This document shows, in pieces, positions 7,351 to 16,254 of a stretch of 26,083 bases of DNA. The stretch is taken from the NCBI GenBank assembly GCA_043775075.1, contig JAYVSS010000178.1, positions 1-26,083 on the forward strand, given 5' to 3'. Origin of the DNA: JANLQX01 sp043775075 (GTDB lineage: Bacteria; Actinomycetota; Acidimicrobiia; Acidimicrobiales; JANYDT01). A program made the translations under genes and the position numbers. Every line of letters begins with the position of its first letter. Position 1 is the first letter of the stretch. Under the pieces are notes generated by a model. It had not been told where the DNA came from and did not search any database. It saw nothing but the letters and a program-made list of their open reading frames with translations.

Positions 7351-8814
7351 TTACTCGCCGCGCTCGAGGCGGGCGGCCTTCTCCAATACGGAGTCTATCC
7401 CACCAACGTTGAGGAACGCTTGCTCAGGTACCGTGTCGAACTCGCCCTCACACAGCTTCTCGAAGCCTTCAATGGTGTCGGAAACCGGGGTGAAGACACC
7501 TTCCATACCGGTGAATGCCTTGGCCACGAACATCGGCTGCGACAAGAACTTCTGCACCTTACGGGCGCGGTTGACCAACACCTTGTCCTCTTCCGACAGC
7601 TCGTCGATACCGAGAATGGCAATGATGTCCTGGAGTTCCTTGTACCGCTGAAGAATTGCCTGCACCCGGCGAGCGGTGTTGTAGTGACGGTCGCCAACCA
7701 CGTCGGGAGCGAGGATCGTGCTCGTTGAGGCCAACGGATCGACCGCCGGAAAAATACCGAGGGCGGCAATCTCACGGGCCAGGTTGGTGGTGGCATCGAG
7801 GTGACGGAACGTGGTGAACGGCGCCGGGTCGGTGTAGTCGTCGGCGGGCACGTAAACCGCCTGGAGCGAGGTGATCGAGTGCCCACGGGTCGACGTGATG
7901 CGCTCCTGAAGCTGGCCCATCTCGTCTGCCAGGGTCGGCTGGTATCCCACGGCCGAAGGCATACGGCCGAGCAGGGTCGACACTTCGGAACCGGCTTGGG
8001 TGAACCGGAACACGTTGTCCACGAACAACAACACGTCCTGGTTCTGCACGTCGCGGAAATACTCGGCCATCGTCAGCGCGCTTAGGGCCACGCGCAGGCG
8101 CACGCCCGGCGGCTCGTCCATCTGGCCGTACACGAGCGCCGCGTTGTCGATAACGAACTTGCCCTCTTCACCGGTGGAGGTTTCCTTCATTTCCAACCAC
8201 AGGTCGGTGCCCTCTCGGGTCCGCTCGCCCACGCCGGCGAACACCGAAACACCACCGAATTCCTTGGCCACACGAGTAATCATTTCAAGGATAAGGACGG
8301 TTTTCCCGACGCCCGCTCCACCGAAGAGGCCGATCTTTCCGCCTTTTACATACGGCTCAAGGAGGTCGATGACCTTCACGCCGGTCTCGAACATCTCACG
8401 CTTCGGCTCAAGGGTGTCGAAGGCCGGGGCCTTGCGGTGAATAGCCCAACGCTCCGTTACGCCCTCAAGCGGTTGCCCTCCGGTATCAAGCGGCTCGCCG
8501 AGCACGTTAAACACGTGGCCCTTGACGATGTCGCCGACCGGCACGGTAATGCCGTGGCCGAGGGGACGAACCGACGAGCCGCGGGTCATGCCGTCGGTGG
8601 ACTTCATGGCGATGACGCGTACTCGGTTTTCACCGATGTGCTGGGCCACTTCGGCCCACACTTCTTCGGTCTCGCCGTCCACCAGGATCGTGAGGATAAC
8701 GGCGTCGTTGATCTCCGGGAGCGACCCGGCGGGGAACTCCACGTCGACCACCGGGCCGGCGATCGAAACGATCCGGCCTTCTTGGAGAGGGGTTGTGTTC
8801 TCGGTCATCGTCAT
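7351..8814 (-). CDS. atpD: ATP synthase F1 subunit beta (catalytic)
   Basis: This 487-residue subunit carries the three catalytic sites for ATP synthesis. Walker A GGAGVGKT lies at 165-172, the catalytic Glu197 in GVGERTREG, the Walker B Asp266 in LLFVDNVFRFTQAGSEVS, and the DELSEED lever at 404-410, which couples to gamma. DNV replaces the more usual DNI, a mild change. Length is typical. ATG 8814 has AAGGA seven bases upstream; a second in-frame ATG follows two codons later. It lies between atpG (69-base gap) and atpC (91-base gap) in the standard bacterial order. Confidence 0.98.
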   Translation of the reverse strand: MTMTENTTPLQEGRIVSIAGPVVDVEFPAGSLPEINDAVILTILVDGETEEVWAEVAQHIGENRVRVIAMKSTDGMTRGSSVRPLGHGITVPVGDIVKGHVFNVLGEPLDTGGQPLEGVTERWAIHRKAPAFDTLEPKREMFETGVKVIDLLEPYVKGGKIGLFGGAGVGKTVLILEMITRVAKEFGGVSVFAGVGERTREGTDLWLEMKETSTGEEGKFVIDNAALVYGQMDEPPGVRLRVALSALTMAEYFRDVQNQDVLLFVDNVFRFTQAGSEVSTLLGRMPSAVGYQPTLADEMGQLQERITSTRGHSITSLQAVYVPADDYTDPAPFTTFRHLDATTNLAREIAALGIFPAVDPLASTSTILAPDVVGDRHYNTARRVQAILQRYKELQDIIAILGIDELSEEDKVLVNRARKVQKFLSQPMFVAKAFTGMEGVFTPVSDTIEGFEKLCEGEFDTVPEQAFLNVGGIDSVLEKAARLERGE

Positions 8815-8883
8815 GATGATTTCCTTGGAGGTGCTGGGAGGTGCAGGAGAAATACTGGGGCTGAGAAGGCGAACTGACGCAGG

Positions 8884-9879
8884 TCAGTTGTTCGCTGAGC
8901 GGTGCCGATGGGCTTCGGTGATGTGCTGCTGGAACAAATCCGGATTATGCGTTTGTATGGGAATCAGGTCAGACGAAGCATTCTTCAAGGCCTCGGCGCC
9001 ACTGACGATTTCCATAATTTCAGTGGTAATCGATGCCTGGCGGGCGGTATTCATTTGGCGCGAAAGCTTCTTCACGAGCTCACCGGCGTTTTCCGTAGCC
9101 GACTTCATCGCCCGCTGACGACCGGCATGCTCTGATGCGGCGGCGTCGAGCAACGCGGCAAACAATCGGCTCTCGACATAGCGCGGCAGCAGCGTGGACA
9201 GGATGGCATTGGGCTCGGGCTCGAACTCGTAGCCTGCGCTGGCTCCACCGGAGCTCCTCGCTGTTGCGGCGGCGTCCGCCAGAGCCACGTCCATCTCTAT
9301 CGGCATGAACCGACGAAGAACCGGACGCTGCGAACCGGCCGACAGGAACTGGCTATACACCAGCTCTACCTGATCAACTTCGCCGGCATCGAACAACCCC
9401 TGAATCGAACGAGCGATATCGCGAGCGTTTTCATACGTCGGATTGTCAGTGAAACCTTTGAACGCCGTATGTACCGTGTACCCGCGAAACTTGTAATAGT
9501 CCTCGGTCTTCTTGCCCACGGCAATCAAGAGATACGAGCGACCGGCGGCGACTTCGGCCTGCAACGCCCGCTCGGCAAGACGAATCACCGACGAGTTATA
9601 TGCCCCGGCGAGACCGCGATCCCCGGCGCACACGATGAACGCCACCGTTTTCACGCTGGCTTTTGGAGTAAGCAACGGCTGACCGGCACCAGCGCCACTC
9701 GACGCCAACGAGCGGATCACATTGGTGATCTGATCGGCATATGGTCGGGCCGCCGCCACTCTCTGCTGCGCTTTGACGATCCGCGTGGCGGCGATGAGCT
9801 CCATAGCTCGGGTGATTTTCTTGGTGCTGTTGACGCTCTTAATGCGGCGCCTGAGGATTCGTTCTTCACCACCGGCCAT
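8884..9879 (-). CDS. atpG: ATP synthase F1 subunit gamma, with C-terminal tail
   Basis: Gamma is the rotating shaft inside the alpha3beta3 hexamer. Both coiled-coil ends are clear: RRIKSVNSTKKITRAMELIA (11-30) and the C-terminal helix with SEHAGRQRAMKSATENA and RQASITTEIMEIVSGAEAL. At 331 residues it is longer than usual (about 285-305). Most gamma proteins end at about the GAEAL position; here about 33 more residues follow, polar and His-rich near the end (EAHRHRSANN). As the gamma C-terminal helix points up into the hexamer, this tail would sit in or above the crown; a role in regulation is inference. ATG 9879 has AAGGA seven bases upstream. The frame shows no break, so the tail looks genuine. 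Confidence 0.96.
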   Translation of the reverse strand: MAGGEERILRRRIKSVNSTKKITRAMELIAATRIVKAQQRVAAARPYADQITNVIRSLASSGAGAGQPLLTPKASVKTVAFIVCAGDRGLAGAYNSSVIRLAERALQAEVAAGRSYLLIAVGKKTEDYYKFRGYTVHTAFKGFTDNPTYENARDIARSIQGLFDAGEVDQVELVYSQFLSAGSQRPVLRRFMPIEMDVALADAAATARSSGGASAGYEFEPEPNAILSTLLPRYVESRLFAALLDAAASEHAGRQRAMKSATENAGELVKKLSRQMNTARQASITTEIMEIVSGAEALKNASSDLIPIQTHNPDLFQQHITEAHRHRSANN

Positions 9880-9934
9880 GTTGTGTTCCTTTTACCCTAA
9901 GTACGCAGACGAAATTTGCTTGAGCTCGGAGAAC

Positions 9935-11455
<1,521 letters not shown>

Positions 11456-11525
11456 GGTGGTCCGGGTTCTCCTACGAAAGTCCTGCGATGGGCGGGAGTA
11501 AAAAACGTTGGTGTTGCGAAACTCT

Positions 11526-11546
11526 GTGTACTGATGATCAGCACAC
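11526..11546 (-). promoter_or_regulatory. RNA hairpin in the atpH-atpA intergenic region
   Basis: On the minus-strand transcript GTGTGCTGA and TCAGTACAC can pair as a 9-bp stem with one G-U pair and the triloop UCA. On the plus strand the same position would be an A-C mismatch, so the fold favours the atp mRNA orientation. It lies between the atpH stop (11564) and the atpA start (11455), with no T-run after it. A role in mRNA processing or in slowing readthrough is plausible but not shown. Confidence 0.4.
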
Positions 11547-11563
11547 GTATGAAGACAGTGTGT

Positions 11564-12085
11564 TTAGAGGACGGCCTTTAGTTGATCAAGGCGATTGCGG
11601 ATCGAACCGTCGATCACGGTGTCGCCAATGGTGGTGACAACGCCACCAAGAACACTGGGGTCAACGAGAAAGGTCAGCGACACATTTTGGCCGGTCGACT
11701 TGGCCACCGCAGCCGTAAGCGCGCTTTGCTGATCGACCGACATTGGGTGCGCCGACCGAACTTCGCCGGATACCTTGCCCTGCTCAGCCGCAGCCTTGCC
11801 CAGGAACGCCGACGAAACCGCCGGAATTTCCTTGGCATGCCCGGCACCGACGAGCATCGAGATCAGGTTCGTGGTGACGGGATTGGCTTGACCCAACAAC
11901 TCCGCCACCACTGTTTGACGGCGCTCCACGGGAAGAAACGTGTCGGTCAATGCCGATTGCAGTGCGGCGGAACCAGCGAAGGTTCCGGCGAACGAGGCGA
12001 GCTCATTGCCAACGGCACCGACGGCACCTTCGGCGCGGGCAACCTCGAGGAAGGCGGCGGCGTATCCGTCAGCGACAACACTCAT
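11564..12085 (-). CDS. atpH: ATP synthase F1 subunit delta
   Basis: This 173-residue subunit sits on top of the alpha3beta3 hexamer and ties it to the b-subunit stator. The N-terminal helical domain (VADGYAAAFLEVARAEGAVGAVGNEL, residues 3-28) and the C-terminal motif VDPSVLGGVVTTIGDTVIDGSIRNRLDQL, the best conserved region of the family, are both present. Length is typical. It is a free-standing delta, not the fused b-delta protein of mycobacteria. ATG 12085 lies 15 bases after the atpF stop; an AAGG-type sequence overlaps the end of atpF, so translation of the two is probably linked. Confidence 0.95.
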   Translation of the reverse strand: MSVVADGYAAAFLEVARAEGAVGAVGNELASFAGTFAGSAALQSALTDTFLPVERRQTVVAELLGQANPVTTNLISMLVGAGHAKEIPAVSSAFLGKAAAEQGKVSGEVRSAHPMSVDQQSALTAAVAKSTGQNVSLTFLVDPSVLGGVVTTIGDTVIDGSIRNRLDQLKAVL

Positions 12086-12100
12086 GACTTAGGAAATCCT

Positions 12101-12796
12101 TCAGTTCTTGGCGGCGAGCTCGGCGATGTAGCGATCGACCAAGGCACTGTTGGTGTCCTTGTTCATGTTCGCTCCAACGACCTTCTCGGCGAGATCGAGG
12201 GACAGGCCCTTCACGTGGGCTTGGAGGTCGGCCTTCAGGCGGTCGGCCTGAGCATTGAGATCCTCCGACGCCTTGGCGCGGATCGCTGAAGCGTCGGCCT
12301 CGGCCCGGCCGATGAGGTCCTTGCGGACCGCCTCGGCTTGCTGGCGGGCTTCGTCGATGATGCGGTTGCTCTCCGACTGGGCGTCTGTCAGCTTGGCTTT
12401 GTATTCGGCAATCATCGTGTCAGCGTCGCCCTTGGCCTTATCAGCCGAGGCCAAATCACCCTCGATGCGAGCCGAGCGGACCGCCATCGTCTTCTTGATC
12501 GAAGGAACGGCGAACTTCCACATCAAGAGCATGATCGCGGCGAAGGCGACCGAGCCCCAAATGATTTCGTCTGTGGGGGGAAGAATTGGGTTCGGTGACT
12601 TCTGGCAATTCTCCACCGGCTCGCCCGCTTCCAGCGCCTTTATACACTCCTCCGCGTCATGGCTCAGAGCACCTTCGGCGGCGGCCGTACGAACCGATGT
12701 TGTCGAGGCAGCCGAGGCGGACGACACGAGCGTGGGCACGCCGAGCAATCCCAATGCGTACAACGCGCCTACTGCTGCAAGTTTCTTGAAGCCCAT
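12101..12796 (-). CDS. atpF: ATP synthase Fo subunit b with signal-peptide-like N-terminus
   Basis: Subunit b is the membrane-anchored stator. Here it has 231 residues, about 50-70 more than usual. Residues 1-29 look like a signal peptide (KK, hydrophobic core, ASA at 27-29). Residues 30-76 would be outside the membrane and contain two cysteines (Cys51, Cys64) just before the expected b helix (DEIIWGSVAFAAIMLLMWKFAVPSIKK, 76-102). The long helical stalk (103-205) and the end that binds delta follow. The core after residue 70 is a standard b. The start is well supported: AAGGAG stands five bases before ATG 12796, so the extra N-terminus is not an annotation error. Only one b gene exists, so the stator is probably a homodimer; a disulfide outside the membrane is possible but unproven. 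Confidence 0.95.
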   Translation of the reverse strand: MGFKKLAAVGALYALGLLGVPTLVSSASAASTTSVRTAAAEGALSHDAEECIKALEAGEPVENCQKSPNPILPPTDEIIWGSVAFAAIMLLMWKFAVPSIKKTMAVRSARIEGDLASADKAKGDADTMIAEYKAKLTDAQSESNRIIDEARQQAEAVRKDLIGRAEADASAIRAKASEDLNAQADRLKADLQAHVKGLSLDLAEKVVGANMNKDTNSALVDRYIAELAAKN

Positions 12797-12840
12797 GGCT
12801 TCTCCTTGTTCCGGTTAGGGGTTCGGTTCGGGTTCGCTGA

Positions 12841-13104
12841 TCAGGCGAACTTGAGAAGAATGAAAACGACGAAGCCGATGAGGGCGAGGGCTTCGGTGAA
12901 GGCGATACCGAGGAACATTGTGGTGCGGACCATACCGGCCGCCTCGGGCTGACGGGCCATGGCCTGAACAGCGTTACCGACGAGGTAACCGATACCGATA
13001 CCCGGGCCGATGGCGCCGAGACCGTAGGCGATACCGGCGCCGGACGCGGCCGCATTGGCCTTGAGCTCAGCGGCGGTCGGTGCTACTTGGGCGAGGATGC
13101 TCAT
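12841..13104 (-). CDS. atpE: ATP synthase Fo subunit c (rotor ring)
   Basis: This 87-residue hairpin proteolipid forms the rotor ring. Helix 1 holds the glycine-rich GLGAIGPGIGIG (28-39), the polar loop is RQPE (51-54), and helix 2 holds the proton-carrying Glu71 in GIAFTEALAL. The Gln and Ser/Thr ligands of Na+-type c subunits are missing (Ile38 stands in the Gln position, Ala72 after the Glu), so it is probably proton-driven. The frame is open upstream to 13269, but ATG 13104 has AAGGAG seven bases before it and gives a normal N-terminus, so I chose it. It lies between atpB (121-base gap) and atpF (44-base gap). Confidence 0.96.
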   Translation of the reverse strand: MSILAQVAPTAAELKANAAASGAGIAYGLGAIGPGIGIGYLVGNAVQAMARQPEAAGMVRTTMFLGIAFTEALALIGFVVFILLKFA

Positions 13105-13186
13105 GGTGATGCTCCTTGGAAGAAGTGCGTTCGAGAATTCTGAGGATGTTGCGGTGTTGCAAGGTGTTTCGGGTACTGCATGTGGG

Positions 13187-13207
13187 TCGCGACGAAATGT
13201 CTCGCGA
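13187..13207 (-). other. TCGCGA repeat pair in the atpB-atpE gap
   Basis: TCGCGA at 13187-13192 and 13202-13207 are self-complementary and can pair with each other in the transcript (6-bp stem, 9-base loop). The 121-base gap in front of atpE is otherwise featureless apart from the AAGGAG ribosome binding site. A weak candidate only. Confidence 0.2.
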
Positions 13208-13225
13208 GCTTGTTCCAGAGCGTGC

Positions 13226-14020
13226 TTAGTGCTCAGGATGCACGGCGCCACCGATGTATACAGCGGCAAGCAACGTGAAGATGTAGGCCTGGAGGAACGC
13301 CACGCCGAGCTCGAAGCCGGTCATGAGGATCAACATGATGAGGGGTAGGACGCCGACCGGCTTGAGGGCGGCGGTGCTGGCAGTGACCATGGTTTGGGTC
13401 AGGATGGCGAACGTGACAAGCAGAATGTGACCGGCCAGCACGTTGGCGAACAAACGAACGGCGAGCGAGAACGGGCGGACCAAAAAGACTGAGATGAGTT
13501 CGATCGGCGTGACCAAGAGGTAAAGCGCCTTCGGCACACCGGGCGGGAAGAGCGAAGATTTGAGGTAATGGCCCAGGCCTTGGGCTTTGATGCCGGCGAC
13601 GTTGAACACCACCCACACGACGATGGCGAGCATGGCCGGGACCGCCATGCGGGCGGTGGCGGGCATCTGCCAGCCCGGGATGATGCCCGGGATGTTATTG
13701 AAAAAGATGAAGAAGAACAGCGCCGCCAGGAACGGCACATACTTCTTGCCCTCGTGCCCCATCACTTCGTCGGCGATCCCATGCTCAATGAAATCAATCG
13801 AAGCCTCCGCCATGTTCTGCACACCCTTGGGCACCAGGGCACGCTTGCGGGAGCCAAGGAAGAAGAACAAGAACGTGGCCGCCACCGCAAAGAAATTGGT
13901 CAGCGCAATCTTGTTTATGGCGAACGTGCCGTCGGTCCCGAAGAGGTTCTTCCATTCCAGAATGTGGCTGATGGGGGGGAACTCGAGGCTGGCGAGCACT
14001 GTGCCGCTGGCGAAACTCAC
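13226..14020 (-). CDS. atpB: ATP synthase Fo subunit a
   Basis: Subunit a forms the proton half-channels beside the c-ring. The 264-residue protein has five to six transmembrane helices, the motif FFNNIPGIIPG (106-116), and the essential Arg189 in SLAVRLFANVLAGH (185-198), which faces the c-ring Glu. The C-terminal segment FELGVAFLQAYIFTLLAAVYIGGAV (236-260) is the expected last helix. I chose GTG 14020: AAGGAG overlaps the last codons of atpI ten bases upstream, and upstream residues in the longer frame (to 14158) look non-coding. It begins seven bases after the atpI stop, in the standard order ahead of atpE. Confidence 0.95.
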   Translation of the reverse strand: MSFASGTVLASLEFPPISHILEWKNLFGTDGTFAINKIALTNFFAVAATFLFFFLGSRKRALVPKGVQNMAEASIDFIEHGIADEVMGHEGKKYVPFLAALFFFIFFNNIPGIIPGWQMPATARMAVPAMLAIVVWVVFNVAGIKAQGLGHYLKSSLFPPGVPKALYLLVTPIELISVFLVRPFSLAVRLFANVLAGHILLVTFAILTQTMVTASTAALKPVGVLPLIMLILMTGFELGVAFLQAYIFTLLAAVYIGGAVHPEH

Positions 14021-14027
14021 GTGAGGA

Positions 14028-14486
14028 TCACTCCTTGACGAGGGATGGATTGGGCTTGAGACCGGGAAATGCGAGCGTCGCAGAGATGTGGCGCATTTCC
14101 CAGAACAACAGGCCGAGGTGGGTGACGACGAGGGTAAGACAGAGAGGAATGAGCGCAATCCACGAGCGGTCTTTAACGGACAGCACGGCGATAGTGATCA
14201 GACCGAGGCGCAGAAGATAACCGAACAAAGCGGCGGCCATGACGAGGGCCAGGGAAATCTTGGCGGCGGTATCAAGAAGCCAGGCCGAGAGGATGAAGTT
14301 CACCACGACGACAGCAATGCCGAAGCCCACGGAGGACAGCCCCACGAATCCCCAACCGATGAAGCCGATAAGCAACAGGAGGGGGGCGGCGAATAACGCT
14401 CGTTTGGCCATATCTCGGGCCACGGTGAGCTCCACCCCCGCACCAGCGGCGGGGGCGAGCATCGAGTTGGCGTTGGTTGCGCTCAC
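14028..14486 (-). CDS. atpI: ATP synthase accessory membrane protein, AtpI-like
   Basis: This 152-residue protein has four predicted transmembrane helices (about 31-50, 52-72, 76-103, 108-130) and sits directly ahead of atpB, where AtpI, an assembly helper for the c-ring, is normally found. Sequence conservation in this family is low, so position is a main argument. GTG 14486 overlaps the TGA of the preceding gene (GTGA), which indicates translational coupling. Its last two codons and the stop contain AAGGAG, the likely ribosome binding site of atpB. No enzyme motif is visible. Confidence 0.8.
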   Translation of the reverse strand: MSATNANSMLAPAAGAGVELTVARDMAKRALFAAPLLLLIGFIGWGFVGLSSVGFGIAVVVVNFILSAWLLDTAAKISLALVMAAALFGYLLRLGLITIAVLSVKDRSWIALIPLCLTLVVTHLGLLFWEMRHISATLAFPGLKPNPSLVKE

Positions 14487-14779
14487 GAGCGATTCGCCGT
14501 TGACGGAGATGACGGCGGGTCAGATTTTTCCGCCGCCCAGGGAGCACCAACGTCGTGGCTTCGCATCTCCAGGTCGTAGCCGTACCAAAGCTTCACTCCG
14601 GTGCCGGCAAAAGCCACCACGACGGCGATGATCGTCAGAATTGGGGTGAGGCCGAACGCCCGATCAAGAGCAAACCCCACCAAACCGAACACCAACGGGG
14701 CGACAACCAACTCAAAGGCCCGCGTCATACTGTCGGCATAGCCGGAGTACAGCTTGCGGCGGAAGTCGCTAGTGGTCAT
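14483..14779 (-). CDS. atpZ: AtpZ-like F1Fo-associated membrane protein
   Basis: This 98-residue protein has two membrane helices (about 22-38 and 45-66) with FGLVGFALDRAFGLTPILT between them, matching the AtpZ pattern (glycine-rich helix, ..G..LD...G..P, second helix). AtpZ and AtpI together have been linked to Mg2+/Ca2+ handling or c-ring assembly. The open frame extends to GTG 14893, but the extra 38 residues are Pro/Arg-rich and overlap the CRP-type dyad, so I chose ATG 14779. There is no clear ribosome binding site. It is the first gene of the atp operon and overlaps atpI by four bases. Confidence 0.78.
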   Translation of the reverse strand: MTTSDFRRKLYSGYADSMTRAFELVVAPLVFGLVGFALDRAFGLTPILTIIAVVVAFAGTGVKLWYGYDLEMRSHDVGAPWAAEKSDPPSSPSTANRS

Positions 14780-14875
14780 TGGGCGGGGCGGTTTCGGGGC
14801 GGGTACTGGGCAGGTACGGTCGGGCGAGGAATCGGGCGCACAAGTGTGACGGCGGCCCGCAGGGTTCGCCAACTC

Positions 14876-14897
14876 GCTTGTGAATACAATCACAAGC
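14876..14897. promoter_or_regulatory. CRP/GlxR-type operator ahead of the atp operon
   Basis: GCTTGTGA-N6-TCACAAGC is a perfect 8-bp inverted repeat and contains the full CRP/GlxR consensus TGTGA-N6-TCACA. It is centred about 107 bases upstream of the atpZ ATG, in the 157-base gap after the hydrolase gene. On the minus strand TTGCGG and TAAGCT (18-base spacer) could be -35 and -10 boxes, with the dyad overlapping the transcription start, as for a repressor. The dyad could also form an RNA hairpin, but no T-run follows, so a terminator is less likely. Confidence 0.62.
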
Positions 14898-14936
14898 TTA
14901 CCTGAACCGGAGAAACCGCCGCAACTCGGTCGGCCG

Positions 14937-16175
14937 CTATCTCGCTCGTGGTGGCCTGTTGTCGTCCGCTTCCCCGTCGCGTTGGCCCGGCTCGTCGGTT
15001 TCCGCCGGAAGTGAGGAACGTACCGGACGGTTCGTGGCGATTCGGGCCAGGTTCTCTAGCGCCACCGTGCCGGTCTTGAAGTACTCGCTATGACCACCGG
15101 CCCCGGCGGACGAGAAACGTTTCGCCCCGAATCCTTTCGCCGACGGGTCTTCACCGTGCACCGGAGCGAAGGGAACCACGTCGCTCGGATGCGGCGGCGT
15201 AAGGGTGACCTCAACCGGACCGTTGCCGAACGGCCCAATCCGAAACGGCAGGGGAAAGGGGGTGGGTATACCGAGACCGCGCTGCTTGGCCCGGTGCACC
15301 GAAACCGAACCGCGCGCAAAAGTTGCCACCTTCGACGCCCACACATCGATGTCGGAATGCCCCAGCGCTCGTCGCGAATTGGTGTTCATACCCGGACTCC
15401 CAACCACGGCGACATCCTCCACGCCGAGCGCATCGACTCGTTTCGCCAGCGTGCGTGAGCGCAGCGTTTCAGCGGCCACGACCGAGCCGTAGCTGTGACC
15501 GATCACCGTCAGGTGCGATTCGGGGGCCATACGGCGGAGAACTTCAAGATCGTCAACCAACTGACGAGCGCCATCGCGAGCGCGGCCGGACGCTGCGCCC
15601 TCGGCGAGACCGGCAGCAGTCAGATTGGGAGTGCGGTAACCCAGCCACACGACCACCGCGGTGTCGGATTCATAGGCGCGCATAGCATTCACCAGTTCGG
15701 TCCCCTTGATGCGAGTGTTCGGATCGTAGTCACGGATACTGTTCGTCATACCGGGCACGATCACCGCCACGTGCCTCGCTCGGTGGAGGTCGCCGATTAC
15801 CTCGACAACACGTCCGTTGCCGGCCGTAACGATTCGTAGGAACTGACGATCGTTCCCCTCACCGAGCAACGTCGTTTGCCCGGAACGGTGATGGAGCGCA
15901 CGGCTGCGCATCGACGAGCCGAGCGCGGATGAATAGCGGGCCAGTCGATCGGCGAGATCGGCAGCGTCGAGCCGCTGGCCGACGCAGCGAACAGATTCGG
16001 CCAGTTCGTTGGCTCGTTGGAACAGGGCGTCGACCGGGCTCGGGTCAACGTAGCCATTCGATGCACAGCGAAACCGGGCGCAACATATCTCTTCAGCAAA
16101 GCGCGTAGTCATCCACGCCAGGGTCAAAAGGTGTTTCGGAATTGCCGCAACCCGCCAGCGAGGATCTGAACTCAT
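14937..16175 (-). CDS. Alpha/beta hydrolase, DUF1023 family
   Basis: This 412-residue protein fits the DUF1023 alpha/beta hydrolases found mostly in actinobacteria. Seen in the sequence: VAVIVPGMTN (136-145), VVWLGYRTPN (175-184, the family hallmark), and the nucleophile elbow VIGHSYGSV (224-232, Ser228). GHSEYF near the end (361-366) probably gives the catalytic His362; Asp275 or Asp277 may be the acid. The N-terminal ~120 residues are helical and unassigned, with no signal peptide. The substrate is unknown; esterase or lipase activity on envelope lipids is only a guess. ATG 16175 is 79 bases after the wecA-like stop, and the gene precedes the atp promoter region. The Arg/Asp/Pro-rich last 25 residues look disordered. 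Confidence 0.85.
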   Translation of the reverse strand: MSSDPRWRVAAIPKHLLTLAWMTTRFAEEICCARFRCASNGYVDPSPVDALFQRANELAESVRCVGQRLDAADLADRLARYSSALGSSMRSRALHHRSGQTTLLGEGNDRQFLRIVTAGNGRVVEVIGDLHRARHVAVIVPGMTNSIRDYDPNTRIKGTELVNAMRAYESDTAVVVWLGYRTPNLTAAGLAEGAASGRARDGARQLVDDLEVLRRMAPESHLTVIGHSYGSVVAAETLRSRTLAKRVDALGVEDVAVVGSPGMNTNSRRALGHSDIDVWASKVATFARGSVSVHRAKQRGLGIPTPFPLPFRIGPFGNGPVEVTLTPPHPSDVVPFAPVHGEDPSAKGFGAKRFSSAGAGGHSEYFKTGTVALENLARIATNRPVRSSLPAETDEPGQRDGEADDNRPPRAR

Positions 16176-16254
16176 CGGTGCAGCCCACCACAGCCATTCA
16201 GCGATGCCGCTTCATGCTCGCTCTGATACGCCGCAAGCAAGGTCGCGGAGCGAA

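Noticed and set aside
12627..13100. Possible Na+-coupled rotor ring
   Set aside because: Subunit c lacks the Gln and Ser/Thr sodium ligands, so a proton-type ring is more likely.
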